From positions 1 to 59,372 of the forward strand of contig NZ_JAKNQJ010000017.1 of the NCBI RefSeq assembly GCF_022662335.1: a DNA stretch of 59,372 bases. The letters are read 5' to 3'. Source of the DNA: Sphingomonas sp. CROZ-RG-20F-R02-07 (GTDB taxonomy: Bacteria; Pseudomonadota; Alphaproteobacteria; Sphingomonadales; Sphingomonadaceae). Of this stretch, positions 1 through 8,586 are shown one piece after another. Under the pieces are notes generated by a model. That model made no database searches, had not been told where the DNA came from, and saw only the letters and a program-made list of their open reading frames with translations. The position numbers and the translations under genes were made by a program. Positions within the stretch are counted from its first letter, which is position 1; every line of letters starts with the position of its first letter.

Positions 1-3000
1 CCGGCGTCGCTCCCGCTCAGCGCCAGGTTGCCGACGCTGACCGTCTTGGCCGTACCGACGTTCTTGGTGTCGAAGCTGCCGCTCGTCGGCGCGTTCAGCG
101 CAACCGCGTCGCCTGTGACCGTGCCGGCCAGCGTGTAGTTGCCACCCGCCAGCGTCGCTGCCGTCGTGCCGTCATAGGTCTTGGCCACGCCACCCGTCAG
201 CGAGGCGGTCAGCGCTTTGGCGGTTATGCTGCCGCCGGCGGTCTGGCGGGTGATGGTGTAGTTGTAGCCGTTGGCGCCATCGTTGACGGTCACGGCGCCG
301 ACGCTCAGCGTGCGGGTGCCGGCATTGCGGCTGTCGAAGCTTTGCGCCGCGCCGCTCACCGTATCGCCGTTCACCAGGCCGGTGACGATCGGCGTCGCGG
401 CCGATGCGGTGGATCCGTCGTACACCCGGCTGTCGGTCACGGCCGCGAGCACGAGGGTGCGGGGGTCGACCGTCAGCGTCGCCGCGCCGAAGGCGAAGCC
501 ATAGCCCTGCGGCGCGGAGAGGCTGCCCTGCGTCGCATGGAGCTGATAGGTGCCGGCATAGGCGGTCGCGGCCAATCCGCCATAGCTTGGATCGACGCCG
601 GGCGCGCCCGACAGCACGTCCTGGGTGAAGACGTTGCCATAGGCGCTCGCGTCGATCAGCCCGGTCGCGGCGTAAGGGACGCCCGCGGCGGTCAGCGTGT
701 CGCCATAGGTCTTGTGCGTGCCGGCGGGCGTGACGGTGATCGTCGGCGTGACCGCGAAGACATAGCGGTTGCCCGCTTCGGTGACGGTGGCACCGGCCGC
801 GCGCCCGAGCAGCGCCGCGTTGCCGCTGGCGAGGCCGCCGAACTGATCGCCCGACGGCGCCTGCGAATAGATCAGCCAGCGGCCGCTGCCGGTGGTGGCG
901 ATCGCCGACGCACCGGCCTGGTTGGTGAAATTGGTGCCGGCGCGCAGCGCGAGCGTACCGGCGCTCGTCAGCCGCGCCCCGCTGGCGAGCGTGATCGCGC
1001 CCGGGCTCGACACGCTCGCATCGGCGCCGAAACCGTCGTTGCCCGCCAGCGTAACCGCGCCGCCGCCCGTCAGCGCGAAGGCGCCCGTGCTCGCGAACCC
1101 CGTGACGGTGACCGCCGCGCCGTCGATCAGCGTCGCCGCAGCGGCCGTGCCGGTGAGCGTGCCAACTGCGTTCGCCGCGTTGGTCAGCGTGTAGCTGCCA
1201 CCCGACAGCGACAGCGTCGGCGCGGTGAGTGCGCTCGTCTGAGTCACGGTGCCGGCGGTGGTTATGGCGAGCGTGCCGGTGGTCGTGAGCGCGGCGAGCG
1301 TTGTCGCGGCGGCGGCGTTGGCAATCGCGATCGTGCCGGTGTTGCCGCCGAGCGTCTGGAAGACGTTGGCGGCGTTGGTAAGCGTGTAGCTGCCGCCGGT
1401 GCCGTTCAGCGTCAGCGCGCCGGCGGTGAGCGCCGCAGTCTGGGTCGCCGCGCCCGTGGTGCTGAGCGCGAGGCTGCCGCCATTGGTGCCCACGCCCGCG
1501 TTGAGCGCGATGCCGCCGGCGCCCGCGTTCAGCACGAGGTTCAGCGCATTGCTGGTCGAGCCGATCGTCTGGTTCACGACGATGGCGTTGGCCGCATCCA
1601 GCCGGAGCGTCGCGGCGGCGCCCGCGGTCTTGGCAATCATGGCGTTGACGGTGATGTTGCCGGCTTCGCTGCCCTGGTTCGCGGTGCCGGTGGTGATCTG
1701 GACGTTGGTGCCGGCGTTCAGGAAGCCGGTGATCTGCGAGACGTCGACCTTGGAGGCGGTGGCGGTGGGGGTCCAGGTCTGACCGCCGCTGGTCGTGGCA
1801 AACGCGCCATTGCTGCTACCGCCGCTGCCCGTGGCCAGTTCGAAGCCGAGTTGCGAAGGCGACCCGGCATCGCCGATGTTCGTCGAATACGCCTTTATCG
1901 TGTAGGTGCCGTTTTGCGCCAGGGTGACGCGTTGCTGCTGCCACGGCACGGTAAGATAGTTGTTCCCGTTCGAAATCGCCTGGGAATAGAGCGTCAGCAC
2001 CTGACCGTTGGGCTGCACCAGCTGAACGGTGCCGCTGTCGTTGTACGGCGTATAGTCCTTGCCGAGGAACAACGCGTACAGATCAAAATATTGGCCCGCG
2101 GCGCCCACGAACGTCTGCTGGATGCCGTTCGCCACGCTGGCGGTGCCGCCGGACGCAAGCGCAAAATGCCCGCCGGACGACACCTGGGATGTGAAGGTCG
2201 CACCGCTGTTGCCAGTTGCGCTATCGCCGGTTGCGCTGACGACGACCTGCGTCGCGGTCGTCGAGTTCGGCAACGCGGTCCATCCCGTCAGCCCGCTCTC
2301 GAACCCCGGATTGACGATCGCCGGCGCATTGCCCGTCCCCGCCGCCACGATCTCCACATCATACGGATCGAACAGCCACAGCCCCGCCGCGCCGAACGGT
2401 GCCGCCGCCGATCCGCGCACGCCGGTGGTGTCGAGATAATGGCCTGACGTCTCGATCCGGCCGCCATTGCCGCCGCCTGCGCCACCGCGCGCGAGGATCG
2501 TGCCGTACGCCAGCGTCTGCGAGGTCGCGTTCGTCACGTCGGACCACACAGTGACCGTGCCGCCGTCGCCGGTGGACAGCGCGCTCGCGTCCAGCGTCGC
2601 GCTTGCCGCCAGGCCTGCGCGCACCGCGCTCGCATGGCCGCCGACGCTCGCACCCTGCCAGCCGCCGCCCACCGCGATCGTACCGCCGCCCGCATAGCCG
2701 CTGGCATCGAGCGTCGCACCAGCGCCCGCCACCACGGTGTCGCCGAACACGCCGATCGAGCCGCCGGTCTGCCCCGCGCCCTTGCCGCTCGCATCCAGCG
2801 TGCCGGCCGCATAGACGAGCCCCGTGTCGCCACCGTCGAGCACGATCGTGCCGCCCTGCCGGCTCACCGCGGTGGCATCGATCAGCCCCGTGGTGTTGAC
2901 GACGCCGCTGACGACGCCCGCCGCCGCGCGCGCGGTCATCAGCACCTGGCCGCCCTTGGCCGACAGCGTGCCCGCATTGTCGACCAGCGCGCCGCCGGTG

Positions 3001-3689
3001 GCGACGACGCTCAGCGGCGCGGTGACCGCGAAGGACAGCAATTTGTCGCCGACCACGTCGAGCACCATCGTCTTGCCCGCGCCCAGCGCCACGGTGCCGA
3101 GCCGCGCCTGGACGAGCCCGGCATTGGCGACATGGTTGCCCGCCAGCACCGCATAGCCGCCATCGGCCGCGACGATCGCGCCGAGGTTGGTCACGCCCGC
3201 CGCCGATCCGTCGCCGGTGAGCGTGTAGTTGCCGCCCAGGAAATCGGCGTTGCTCATCGCGTGCGTGGACGCCAGGAAGCCCGCCGCGTTCACCTGCCCG
3301 CCCGCGCCGATCAGCACGCCGTTGGGGTTCAGCAGCCACACCTGCCCGTTGGCGACGAGCGAACCGTCGATCCGCGTCTGGCCCGAACCCGTGATGCGGT
3401 TGAGCGCGATCGACCCCGCGCCGGGCTGGCGGAACGCCACGCTGGTGCCGTTGTCGACCGAGAAGGCGCGCCAGTCGATCACCGCCTTGTCGGTCGTCTG
3501 GGTGACGACGACGTTCGTCGTGCCCACGCCCGCCACGCTCGCGGCCCCCGCGCTCACCTGCGGGCCGGCGATCGATTGCGCCGCGGCCGGCGTCGTCGCC
3601 AGCAGGTGGATCAGCGCGAAGCTGGTGCAGGCGCGAAAGCTGGTGCGCGCCATGACGGAGAACGCGCGGGCGGGCGTGTCGAGGATCAT
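1..3689 (-). CDS. Filamentous-haemagglutinin-like exoprotein with YDG/MBG repeats (C-terminus outside window)
   Basis: Open reading frame without a stop that runs off the left edge, so only about 1229 N-terminal residues are visible. A signal-peptide-like stretch ends in TTPAAAQS. It is followed by a TpsA/haemagglutination-activity type N-terminal region with the hallmark NPNGV motif (LLNPNGVLIGAGG). A long Gly/Ala/Thr-rich beta-helix-like region follows. Near the left edge come an MBG-like unit (HKTYGDTL) and YDG-type repeats with VYDGST, TYDGTT and the matching SFDS/SFDTKN strands. The family is secreted, often through a two-partner TpsB porin, and acts in adhesion or biofilm; no TpsB gene is visible here. 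The start is uncertain: ATG at 3731, 3689 or 3653 are all in frame and none has a good ribosome site. 3653 gives the most compact signal peptide. Confidence 0.85.
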   Translation of the reverse strand, partial: MILDTPARAFSVMARTSFRACTSFALIHLLATTPAAAQSIAGPQVSAGAASVAGVGTTNVVVTQTTDKAVIDWRAFSVDNGTSVAFRQPGAGSIALNRITGSGQTRIDGSLVANGQVWLLNPNGVLIGAGGQVNAAGFLASTHAMSNADFLGGNYTLTGDGSAAGVTNLGAIVAADGGYAVLAGNHVANAGLVQARLGTVALGAGKTMVLDVVGDKLLSFAVTAPLSVVATGGALVDNAGTLSAKGGQVLMTARAAAGVVSGVVNTTGLIDATAVSRQGGTIVLDGGDTGLVYAAGTLDASGKGAGQTGGSIGVFGDTVVAGAGATLDASGYAGGGTIAVGGGWQGASVGGHASAVRAGLAASATLDASALSTGDGGTVTVWSDVTNATSQTLAYGTILARGGAGGGNGGRIETSGHYLDTTGVRGSAAAPFGAAGLWLFDPYDVEIVAAGTGNAPAIVNPGFESGLTGWTALPNSTTATQVVVSATGDSATGNSGATFTSQVSSGGHFALASGGTASVANGIQQTFVGAAGQYFDLYALFLGKDYTPYNDSGTVQLVQPNGQVLTLYSQAISNGNNYLTVPWQQQRVTLAQNGTYTIKAYSTNIGDAGSPSQLGFELATGSGGSSNGAFATTSGGQTWTPTATASKVDVSQITGFLNAGTNVQITTGTANQGSEAGNITVNAMIAKTAGAAATLRLDAANAIVVNQTIGSTSNALNLVLNAGAGGIALNAGVGTNGGSLALSTTGAATQTAALTAGALTLNGTGGSYTLTNAANVFQTLGGNTGTIAIANAAAATTLAALTTTGTLAITTAGTVTQTSALTAPTLSLSGGSYTLTNAANAVGTLTGTAAAATLIDGAAVTVTGFASTGAFALTGGGAVTLAGNDGFGADASVSSPGAITLASGARLTSAGTLALRAGTNFTNQAGASAIATTGSGRWLIYSQAPSGDQFGGLASGNAALLGRAAGATVTEAGNRYVFAVTPTITVTPAGTHKTYGDTLTAAGVPYAATGLIDASAYGNVFTQDVLSGAPGVDPSYGGLAATAYAGTYQLHATQGSLSAPQGYGFAFGAATLTVDPRTLVLAAVTDSRVYDGSTASAATPIVTGLVNGDTVSGAAQSFDSRNAGTRTLSVGAVTVNDGANGYNYTITRQTAGGSITAKALTASLTGGVAKTYDGTTAATLAGGNYTLAGTVTGDAVALNAPTSGSFDTKNVGTAKTVSVGNLALSGSDA

Positions 3690-3823
3690 CGCGTGGCTAT
3701 CCCGGGGACGAACGCGACCACGCCGATGCATGTCGCCGCTTTCGCGATCGCTCGATCGGAAAGGCGCCCGAACGGTGCCCTACATGATCGCAAGACATGG
3801 GGCAAACACAACGACATGGCGGC

Positions 3824-6800
3824 TCAGGCTGGCTCGGCGGCCAGCGCCACCGGAGCCGCGGCGGGCGCCGTGTTCGCCTTGCGCAGGCGGTCGCACAATT
3901 CGTGGATGATGCCGCGCGCGACGCGGATGTCGTCGCCGATCAGCCGTTCCAGATTGTCGCTCGACATGCGCAGCAACAGGCTGTCCTCGATCGCGGTGAC
4001 CGAGGCCGAGCGCGGCTCGGGATCGAGCGCCGCCATCTCGCCCACGACCTGGCGCTCGCCGATCTCGGCGAGCTGCTTGTCCCCGATATGCACCCGCAGC
4101 CGGCCGCTCGCGACGATATAGAGCGCGTCGCCGAAATCGCCTTGCGCGAACACCGTCTGCCCGGCCTTCACCGGCACTTCGCGCACCGACTGCGCGGCCT
4201 GCGTCAGCGAACTCTCGCGCACATGCGAGAAGATGCCGACGCTGCGCAGGATGAGTACCTTTTCGATCGTCAACAACATGGTCCGTCCTTCCCCTACCCG
4301 GGTCTTGCCCCCCGCGATCCATTCCGCCGTTTCGCGCAGCACCGCGTCCTCGACCATCCGTGCGGCCGAGACCGCCTCTTCGGCCGCCTCCGATCCGATC
4401 AGCGCCAGCGCATAGAGCGCGCTGGCCGGTGCCCAGGCGCCGAGCCGCGCCTCCGACGTCTCGGCGACGCCGCCCACACCCGCGAGCCCGCCCGACGTGC
4501 TGCGCTTGCCGAGCGAGAGGTTGCGCCCCTCGAGCGTTTCCGGCTCGAGGAACGGCAGCACCGCGGGCTTCACGTCCATGTCGAGCGAATTGTCGAGCAT
4601 CTCGAGCACATAGCTGCGCTGCGTCGCGCCGCCCGAGACAAAGCGGAGCCGCGCCTCGTGCATGTCGACCTTGTCGACCAGCAGCCCGAGCAGGTGGAAG
4701 ATCGCCTCCTGCGTATTGTCGATCTCGTCCGAGAGAGCGCGCGCGACCAGCGCCTGGCCCTCGTCGTCATGCGCGCAATCGGCCCAGGCGGCGAGCATCC
4801 AGGCCGCGGTGTCCACCTCGGCATGGAGCTGCGCCTTGACGCGCGGCCGCTCGGCGGGCGTCGCCTTGTGCCCGATCCGCCAGAGGGCGGCGAGGGCGGC
4901 ATGGCGCAGCACGCGCTCGCCTTCCTCGATCAGCGTCATCAGCCAGGTCGCCGCGGCCGGCGTGCCGATCACCCCCGCCGCGGCGATCGCGGCGCGGCGC
5001 GTCGCGCGCACCGTCGCCGGATCGGCATAGAGCGCGGCCAGCGGCTCGAGCATGTCGTCGCCGATCATCCCGATCGCGGCGATCGCCGGCTGCGTCAGCC
5101 GCGCGGATTTCAGGCTGTCGAGGATCGCGGGCCAGAGCTGCGGCGCGTGGATCGCCCCCGCCGCCGCCAGCGCCGCGGCGCGCACCTCCTCGTTCGGATC
5201 GTCGAGCAGCCGCAGCAGCGGGCGATAGAAGAGGTGCGAGCCGACCCGCTGCATCACGTCGGCGGCGAGCTGGCGCCGATTGGCATCGGTGCTCTGGATA
5301 TCCGCGATCAGGCGATTGCCCGCGGCGATCACGCCCTCGATGCCGCCGTGGCGGATCAGCCCCTGATAGGCGCCGACCTGCTCGGCCTCGGTCTCCGCAT
5401 CGAGATAGGGCAGCACATGCTCGACCGCGTCCTCGCCCGCGCTGCCCGCGATCGCCGCGATCAGCGCGCCGCGCACCGAAGGCAGCCGCTCCTGTGCGAG
5501 CCGCCCGGACACGAGCGCAAGGCCGCCGGCGTCCTGCCGCGCCTCGAACCACTGCGCCGCCTCGATCCGCACCGCGGGTTCGGCATGCGCGAGCAGCGGC
5601 GCGACGTCCGCCACCGCCAGCCCCTCGGGCCGGCCGCCCAGCACGTGGAGCGCATAGAGCACCTCGCCGACGTGCCGGCTGGCCAGTCCATGGCGGATCG
5701 CGACGAGCGCATCGCCAGACAGCGCGGCATCGGGATCGAAATCGAACTGCCGCCCCGCCACCGCGCGGCGTAGCACGTCGGTATAGCCTTTCGACACCAC
5801 GAACACGGTGCCGAGCCACGCCGCGAGGATCGCCGCCATCACCGCGCTGACGCCGATCGCGCTGAAGCCCAGCACATGGATCATGAACGACAGCAACAGG
5901 CCCGCGACGCCGCCCGTCACCGGCTCGATCATCGATTCCAGCGCGGCCTGCAGCTTCATCCGCTTGGCGGCGGGCAGCGGCTGATAGAGCGTGATCGTCG
6001 TCGTCTTGTCGAGCGTGTAGCGGAACGACTGGTCGATCACCTTGTTGGTTACCAGCACGAAGAACAGCGCGGTGGCGACGCCGAACATCTGCCCGGTCAC
6101 CACCGCGACGATCGCGCCGACGAACAGCAAGGCGGGCAATGTGATGAGGCCGCCGCGCACGCCGAAGCGCCGCACCAGCGGCCCCGCCACGAACAGGCTG
6201 ACCGCCAGGCTGATGCTGCCCATCACCGCCGAATAGACGCCGAGGAAACTCGCGATCGCCTCTTCGTTGTGATAGCGCTCGTCGACCGCGATGTAGAAGG
6301 TTTCGTCGTTGAAGAAGAAGATCAGCTGCGACGCGACGATCATCCCGATCATCACCAGGATATAGCTTTCCTTCCACCACGCCTTGGCGGCGGGCTCGCC
6401 CTCGGCCGGGGCATGCTCCTCCTCGCCGCCCGCGGCATCGGCCGGCGGCGCGTAGTTGGCGGTGATGTAGAGCACGAGGAAGAAGCCGATGATCGCGCCC
6501 GCCGCCGACAGCAGGAACAGGTCGGGCGTGGTCAGGAAGCGCATCAGCAGCGACGTGCCGAGGCCGCAGACGATCACCGCGACCGGCTCGCCCGCCACGA
6601 TGAAGCCGAACAGGCGCTTGCCCTGGCGCAACGTCATGAGCTGGTTGGCGAGACCCCACAGCAACAGGCTGGAGAGCACGAATTCGATCTCGAACCACAC
6701 CATCGTCGCGCCCGCGACCAGCGGCACCTGCAGATACAGGCCGATGCGGAAGAGGACGAGCACCGAGGCGTTGACGCACAAGGTCGTCAGGATGAGCGTG

Positions 6801-7069
6801 CGCAGCTTCAGCCGATGCTCGCCCATCAGGTAGATCCAGCCGCCGATCGGCACGCAGATCGCCTGCGCGATATAGGCATAGGGCACCGCCTTGGCGCCGT
6901 ACGCGGCGATGAACAGGCTGTAGGACGCGTTCTGGGTGAAGACGCGCGGCACGCCGGCGATGAAGAACGAGAAGAAGAACAGCAGGATGGTCAGCTTGAT
7001 CTCGGGCGTCATCCGCGCCGCCCAGCCCGCGCTTGGCGCGGGCAATGTCTGGGTCTCGGCCATGCTCAT
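3824..7069 (-). CDS. MFS/nucleotide-translocase-like transporter fused to HEAT repeats and a cyclic-nucleotide-binding domain
   Basis: A 1081-residue fusion protein. Residues ~20-440 carry about twelve hydrophobic segments of an MFS or Npt-type (ATP/ADP translocase-like) carrier. Residues ~480-850 are Ala/Leu-rich helical repeats of HEAT type (for example DDPNEEVRAAALAAAG). Residues ~930-1060 form a CAP-like cyclic-nucleotide-binding domain. Its phosphate-binding cassette keeps the key residues, GEMAAL..EPRSASV, so ligand binding is plausible. The start ATG overlaps the stop of the upstream decarboxylase gene (ATGA), making it the third gene of a coupled operon with two diaminobutyrate enzymes. 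A role as a transporter of the diamine product, or of a molecule built from it, gated by cAMP or cGMP, is inference. I recognise the architecture but not a characterised homologue. Confidence 0.8.
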   Translation of the reverse strand: MSMAETQTLPAPSAGWAARMTPEIKLTILLFFFSFFIAGVPRVFTQNASYSLFIAAYGAKAVPYAYIAQAICVPIGGWIYLMGEHRLKLRTLILTTLCVNASVLVLFRIGLYLQVPLVAGATMVWFEIEFVLSSLLLWGLANQLMTLRQGKRLFGFIVAGEPVAVIVCGLGTSLLMRFLTTPDLFLLSAAGAIIGFFLVLYITANYAPPADAAGGEEEHAPAEGEPAAKAWWKESYILVMIGMIVASQLIFFFNDETFYIAVDERYHNEEAIASFLGVYSAVMGSISLAVSLFVAGPLVRRFGVRGGLITLPALLFVGAIVAVVTGQMFGVATALFFVLVTNKVIDQSFRYTLDKTTTITLYQPLPAAKRMKLQAALESMIEPVTGGVAGLLLSFMIHVLGFSAIGVSAVMAAILAAWLGTVFVVSKGYTDVLRRAVAGRQFDFDPDAALSGDALVAIRHGLASRHVGEVLYALHVLGGRPEGLAVADVAPLLAHAEPAVRIEAAQWFEARQDAGGLALVSGRLAQERLPSVRGALIAAIAGSAGEDAVEHVLPYLDAETEAEQVGAYQGLIRHGGIEGVIAAGNRLIADIQSTDANRRQLAADVMQRVGSHLFYRPLLRLLDDPNEEVRAAALAAAGAIHAPQLWPAILDSLKSARLTQPAIAAIGMIGDDMLEPLAALYADPATVRATRRAAIAAAGVIGTPAAATWLMTLIEEGERVLRHAALAALWRIGHKATPAERPRVKAQLHAEVDTAAWMLAAWADCAHDDEGQALVARALSDEIDNTQEAIFHLLGLLVDKVDMHEARLRFVSGGATQRSYVLEMLDNSLDMDVKPAVLPFLEPETLEGRNLSLGKRSTSGGLAGVGGVAETSEARLGAWAPASALYALALIGSEAAEEAVSAARMVEDAVLRETAEWIAGGKTRVGEGRTMLLTIEKVLILRSVGIFSHVRESSLTQAAQSVREVPVKAGQTVFAQGDFGDALYIVASGRLRVHIGDKQLAEIGERQVVGEMAALDPEPRSASVTAIEDSLLLRMSSDNLERLIGDDIRVARGIIHELCDRLRKANTAPAAAPVALAAEPA

Positions 7070-8586
7070 GCGATCGTCTCCCCCCGGAGTTCCTGTGCGG
7101 CGCCGTCCCCGCGCAGCAGCCCATGGCCCATCCCGGTCACCGCATCGAGGATGGCGCGGACGCCCTCCGGCTGCGTGCGCGGATTGAGCATCGTCAATTT
7201 CAGATAGCTGCGCCCGCCCACCTTGGTGCCCGCCAGCAGCACGCGGCCCTGATGGAGCAGCCGGCGGCGGATCTCGCGATTGGCGTGATCGAGCGCGTCC
7301 GCATCCGCGCCGGCGGGCGCGAAGCGGAAGACGAGCGCGTTGATCGTGGGCGCGGCGACGAGTTCGAGCGCGTCGTCGCCCTCGATCATCGTCGCAACCT
7401 CGGCGGCGAGCGCGATCGTGGTGTCGATCATCGCCGCCAGATGCCGGCGGCCCAGCGCCTGCATCGTCAGGAACGGCTTCAGCCCGTCGAAGCGCCGCGT
7501 CGTCTGGATCGACTTGCCGACCAGATCGAGCACGCCCGCCTCCACATTCTCTTCCGGATTGAGATAATCCGCATGGAGGTGGATCGCGTCGAAATCGCCG
7601 CGCCGTCGCACCAGGAAGGTGGCGCAACTGATCGGCTGATAGAACAGTTTGTGGAAATCCACGGTGACCGAATCGGCGCGGCCAATCCCGTCGAGCAGAT
7701 GCCGGTGCCGATCGCTCAGCAACAGCCCGCCGCCGAACGCCGCATCGACGTGCAGCCACAACGTCTCGTCCGCGCAGATGTCGGCGATCGCCGCGATCGG
7801 ATCGATGCTGCCGAAATCGGTCGTGCCCGCGGTCGCGACCACCAGGAACGGGAGCAGGCCGTCGGCGCGCAGCGCCGCGATGGTGGCGGCCAGCGCCGCC
7901 GGATCCATCCGCTTGCGCGCGTCGGTCGGCACCGTCACCACCGCGCGTTCGCCGAGCCCCAGGATCGCGGCGGACTGCTGCACCGAGAAATGCGCGACGT
8001 CCGAACACAGGATGCGCAGCCGCTGCGCATCGGCGGGCATGCCCTCGCGGCGGATGCGCCAGCCCTGCGCCTGGCCGAACAGGTTGCGCGCGAGCAGCAG
8101 CGCCATGAAGTTCGATTGCGTGCCGCCGCTGGTGAAGATGCCGTCGGCTTCGTCGCCCATGCCGGCGAGCGCGGCAAGCCATTCGATCACATGCTGTTCG
8201 AGATAGGTGGCGGCGGGCGCCTGGTCCCAACTGTCCATCGACTGGTTGGTGGCGCCGATCATCAGCTCGGCGGCGATGCCGGGGATCAGCGGCGGGCAGT
8301 GGAGATGGCCGAGGCAATCGGGATCGCTCACCACCACCGACTGGCTGAGCACCAGATCGGCGACGCGCGCGATCGCCGCCTCGATCCCGATCCCCTCGTC
8401 GGGACACACCTCGATCGCGGCGATCGCGGCGGCGATGTCCTGCGGCGTCGCGCCCGAAAAGCAGCGTCCGGTGCCGGCATGGCTGTCGATCAGCGCCTCG
8501 GTGCTGGCAGTGACGGCAGCACGGAAGGCAGCGGTGCCCGCGGGCGCGCGCGTCAGGAAATCGGCGTCGAAGCGATCAGACGGCAA
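7066..8586 (-). CDS. ddc: L-2,4-diaminobutyrate decarboxylase (PLP-dependent group II)
   Basis: Removes the carboxyl group of L-2,4-diaminobutyrate to give 1,3-diaminopropane. The protein belongs to the group II PLP decarboxylases: it has the substrate-side loop CADETLWLHVDAAFGGG and the lysine motif VDFHKLFYQP, where the HK lysine binds PLP. I place the start at a TTG overlapping the aminotransferase stop, with GGAG eight bases before it (506 residues). An ATG at 8649 would add 21 low-complexity residues that overlap the previous gene by 74 bases. It is the second gene of the operon and is coupled to its neighbours on both sides. The family also contains aromatic and glutamate decarboxylases, but the adjacent aminotransferase makes diaminobutyrate the likely substrate. 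Confidence 0.85.
   Translation of the reverse strand: MPSDRFDADFLTRAPAGTAAFRAAVTASTEALIDSHAGTGRCFSGATPQDIAAAIAAIEVCPDEGIGIEAAIARVADLVLSQSVVVSDPDCLGHLHCPPLIPGIAAELMIGATNQSMDSWDQAPAATYLEQHVIEWLAALAGMGDEADGIFTSGGTQSNFMALLLARNLFGQAQGWRIRREGMPADAQRLRILCSDVAHFSVQQSAAILGLGERAVVTVPTDARKRMDPAALAATIAALRADGLLPFLVVATAGTTDFGSIDPIAAIADICADETLWLHVDAAFGGGLLLSDRHRHLLDGIGRADSVTVDFHKLFYQPISCATFLVRRRGDFDAIHLHADYLNPEENVEAGVLDLVGKSIQTTRRFDGLKPFLTMQALGRRHLAAMIDTTIALAAEVATMIEGDDALELVAAPTINALVFRFAPAGADADALDHANREIRRRLLHQGRVLLAGTKVGGRSYLKLTMLNPRTQPEGVRAILDAVTGMGHGLLRGDGAAQELRGETIA

Noticed and set aside
342..2447. Plus-strand 701-codon frame at the left end
   Set aside because: It is the antisense shadow of the haemagglutinin-like gene: Arg/Gly/Ala-rich without any domain, a usual artefact in very GC-rich DNA.
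7070..8407. N-terminal extension of the HEAT/CNB transporter
   Set aside because: The extra 446 codons are the shadow of the decarboxylase gene; the transporter begins naturally at the ATGA overlap.
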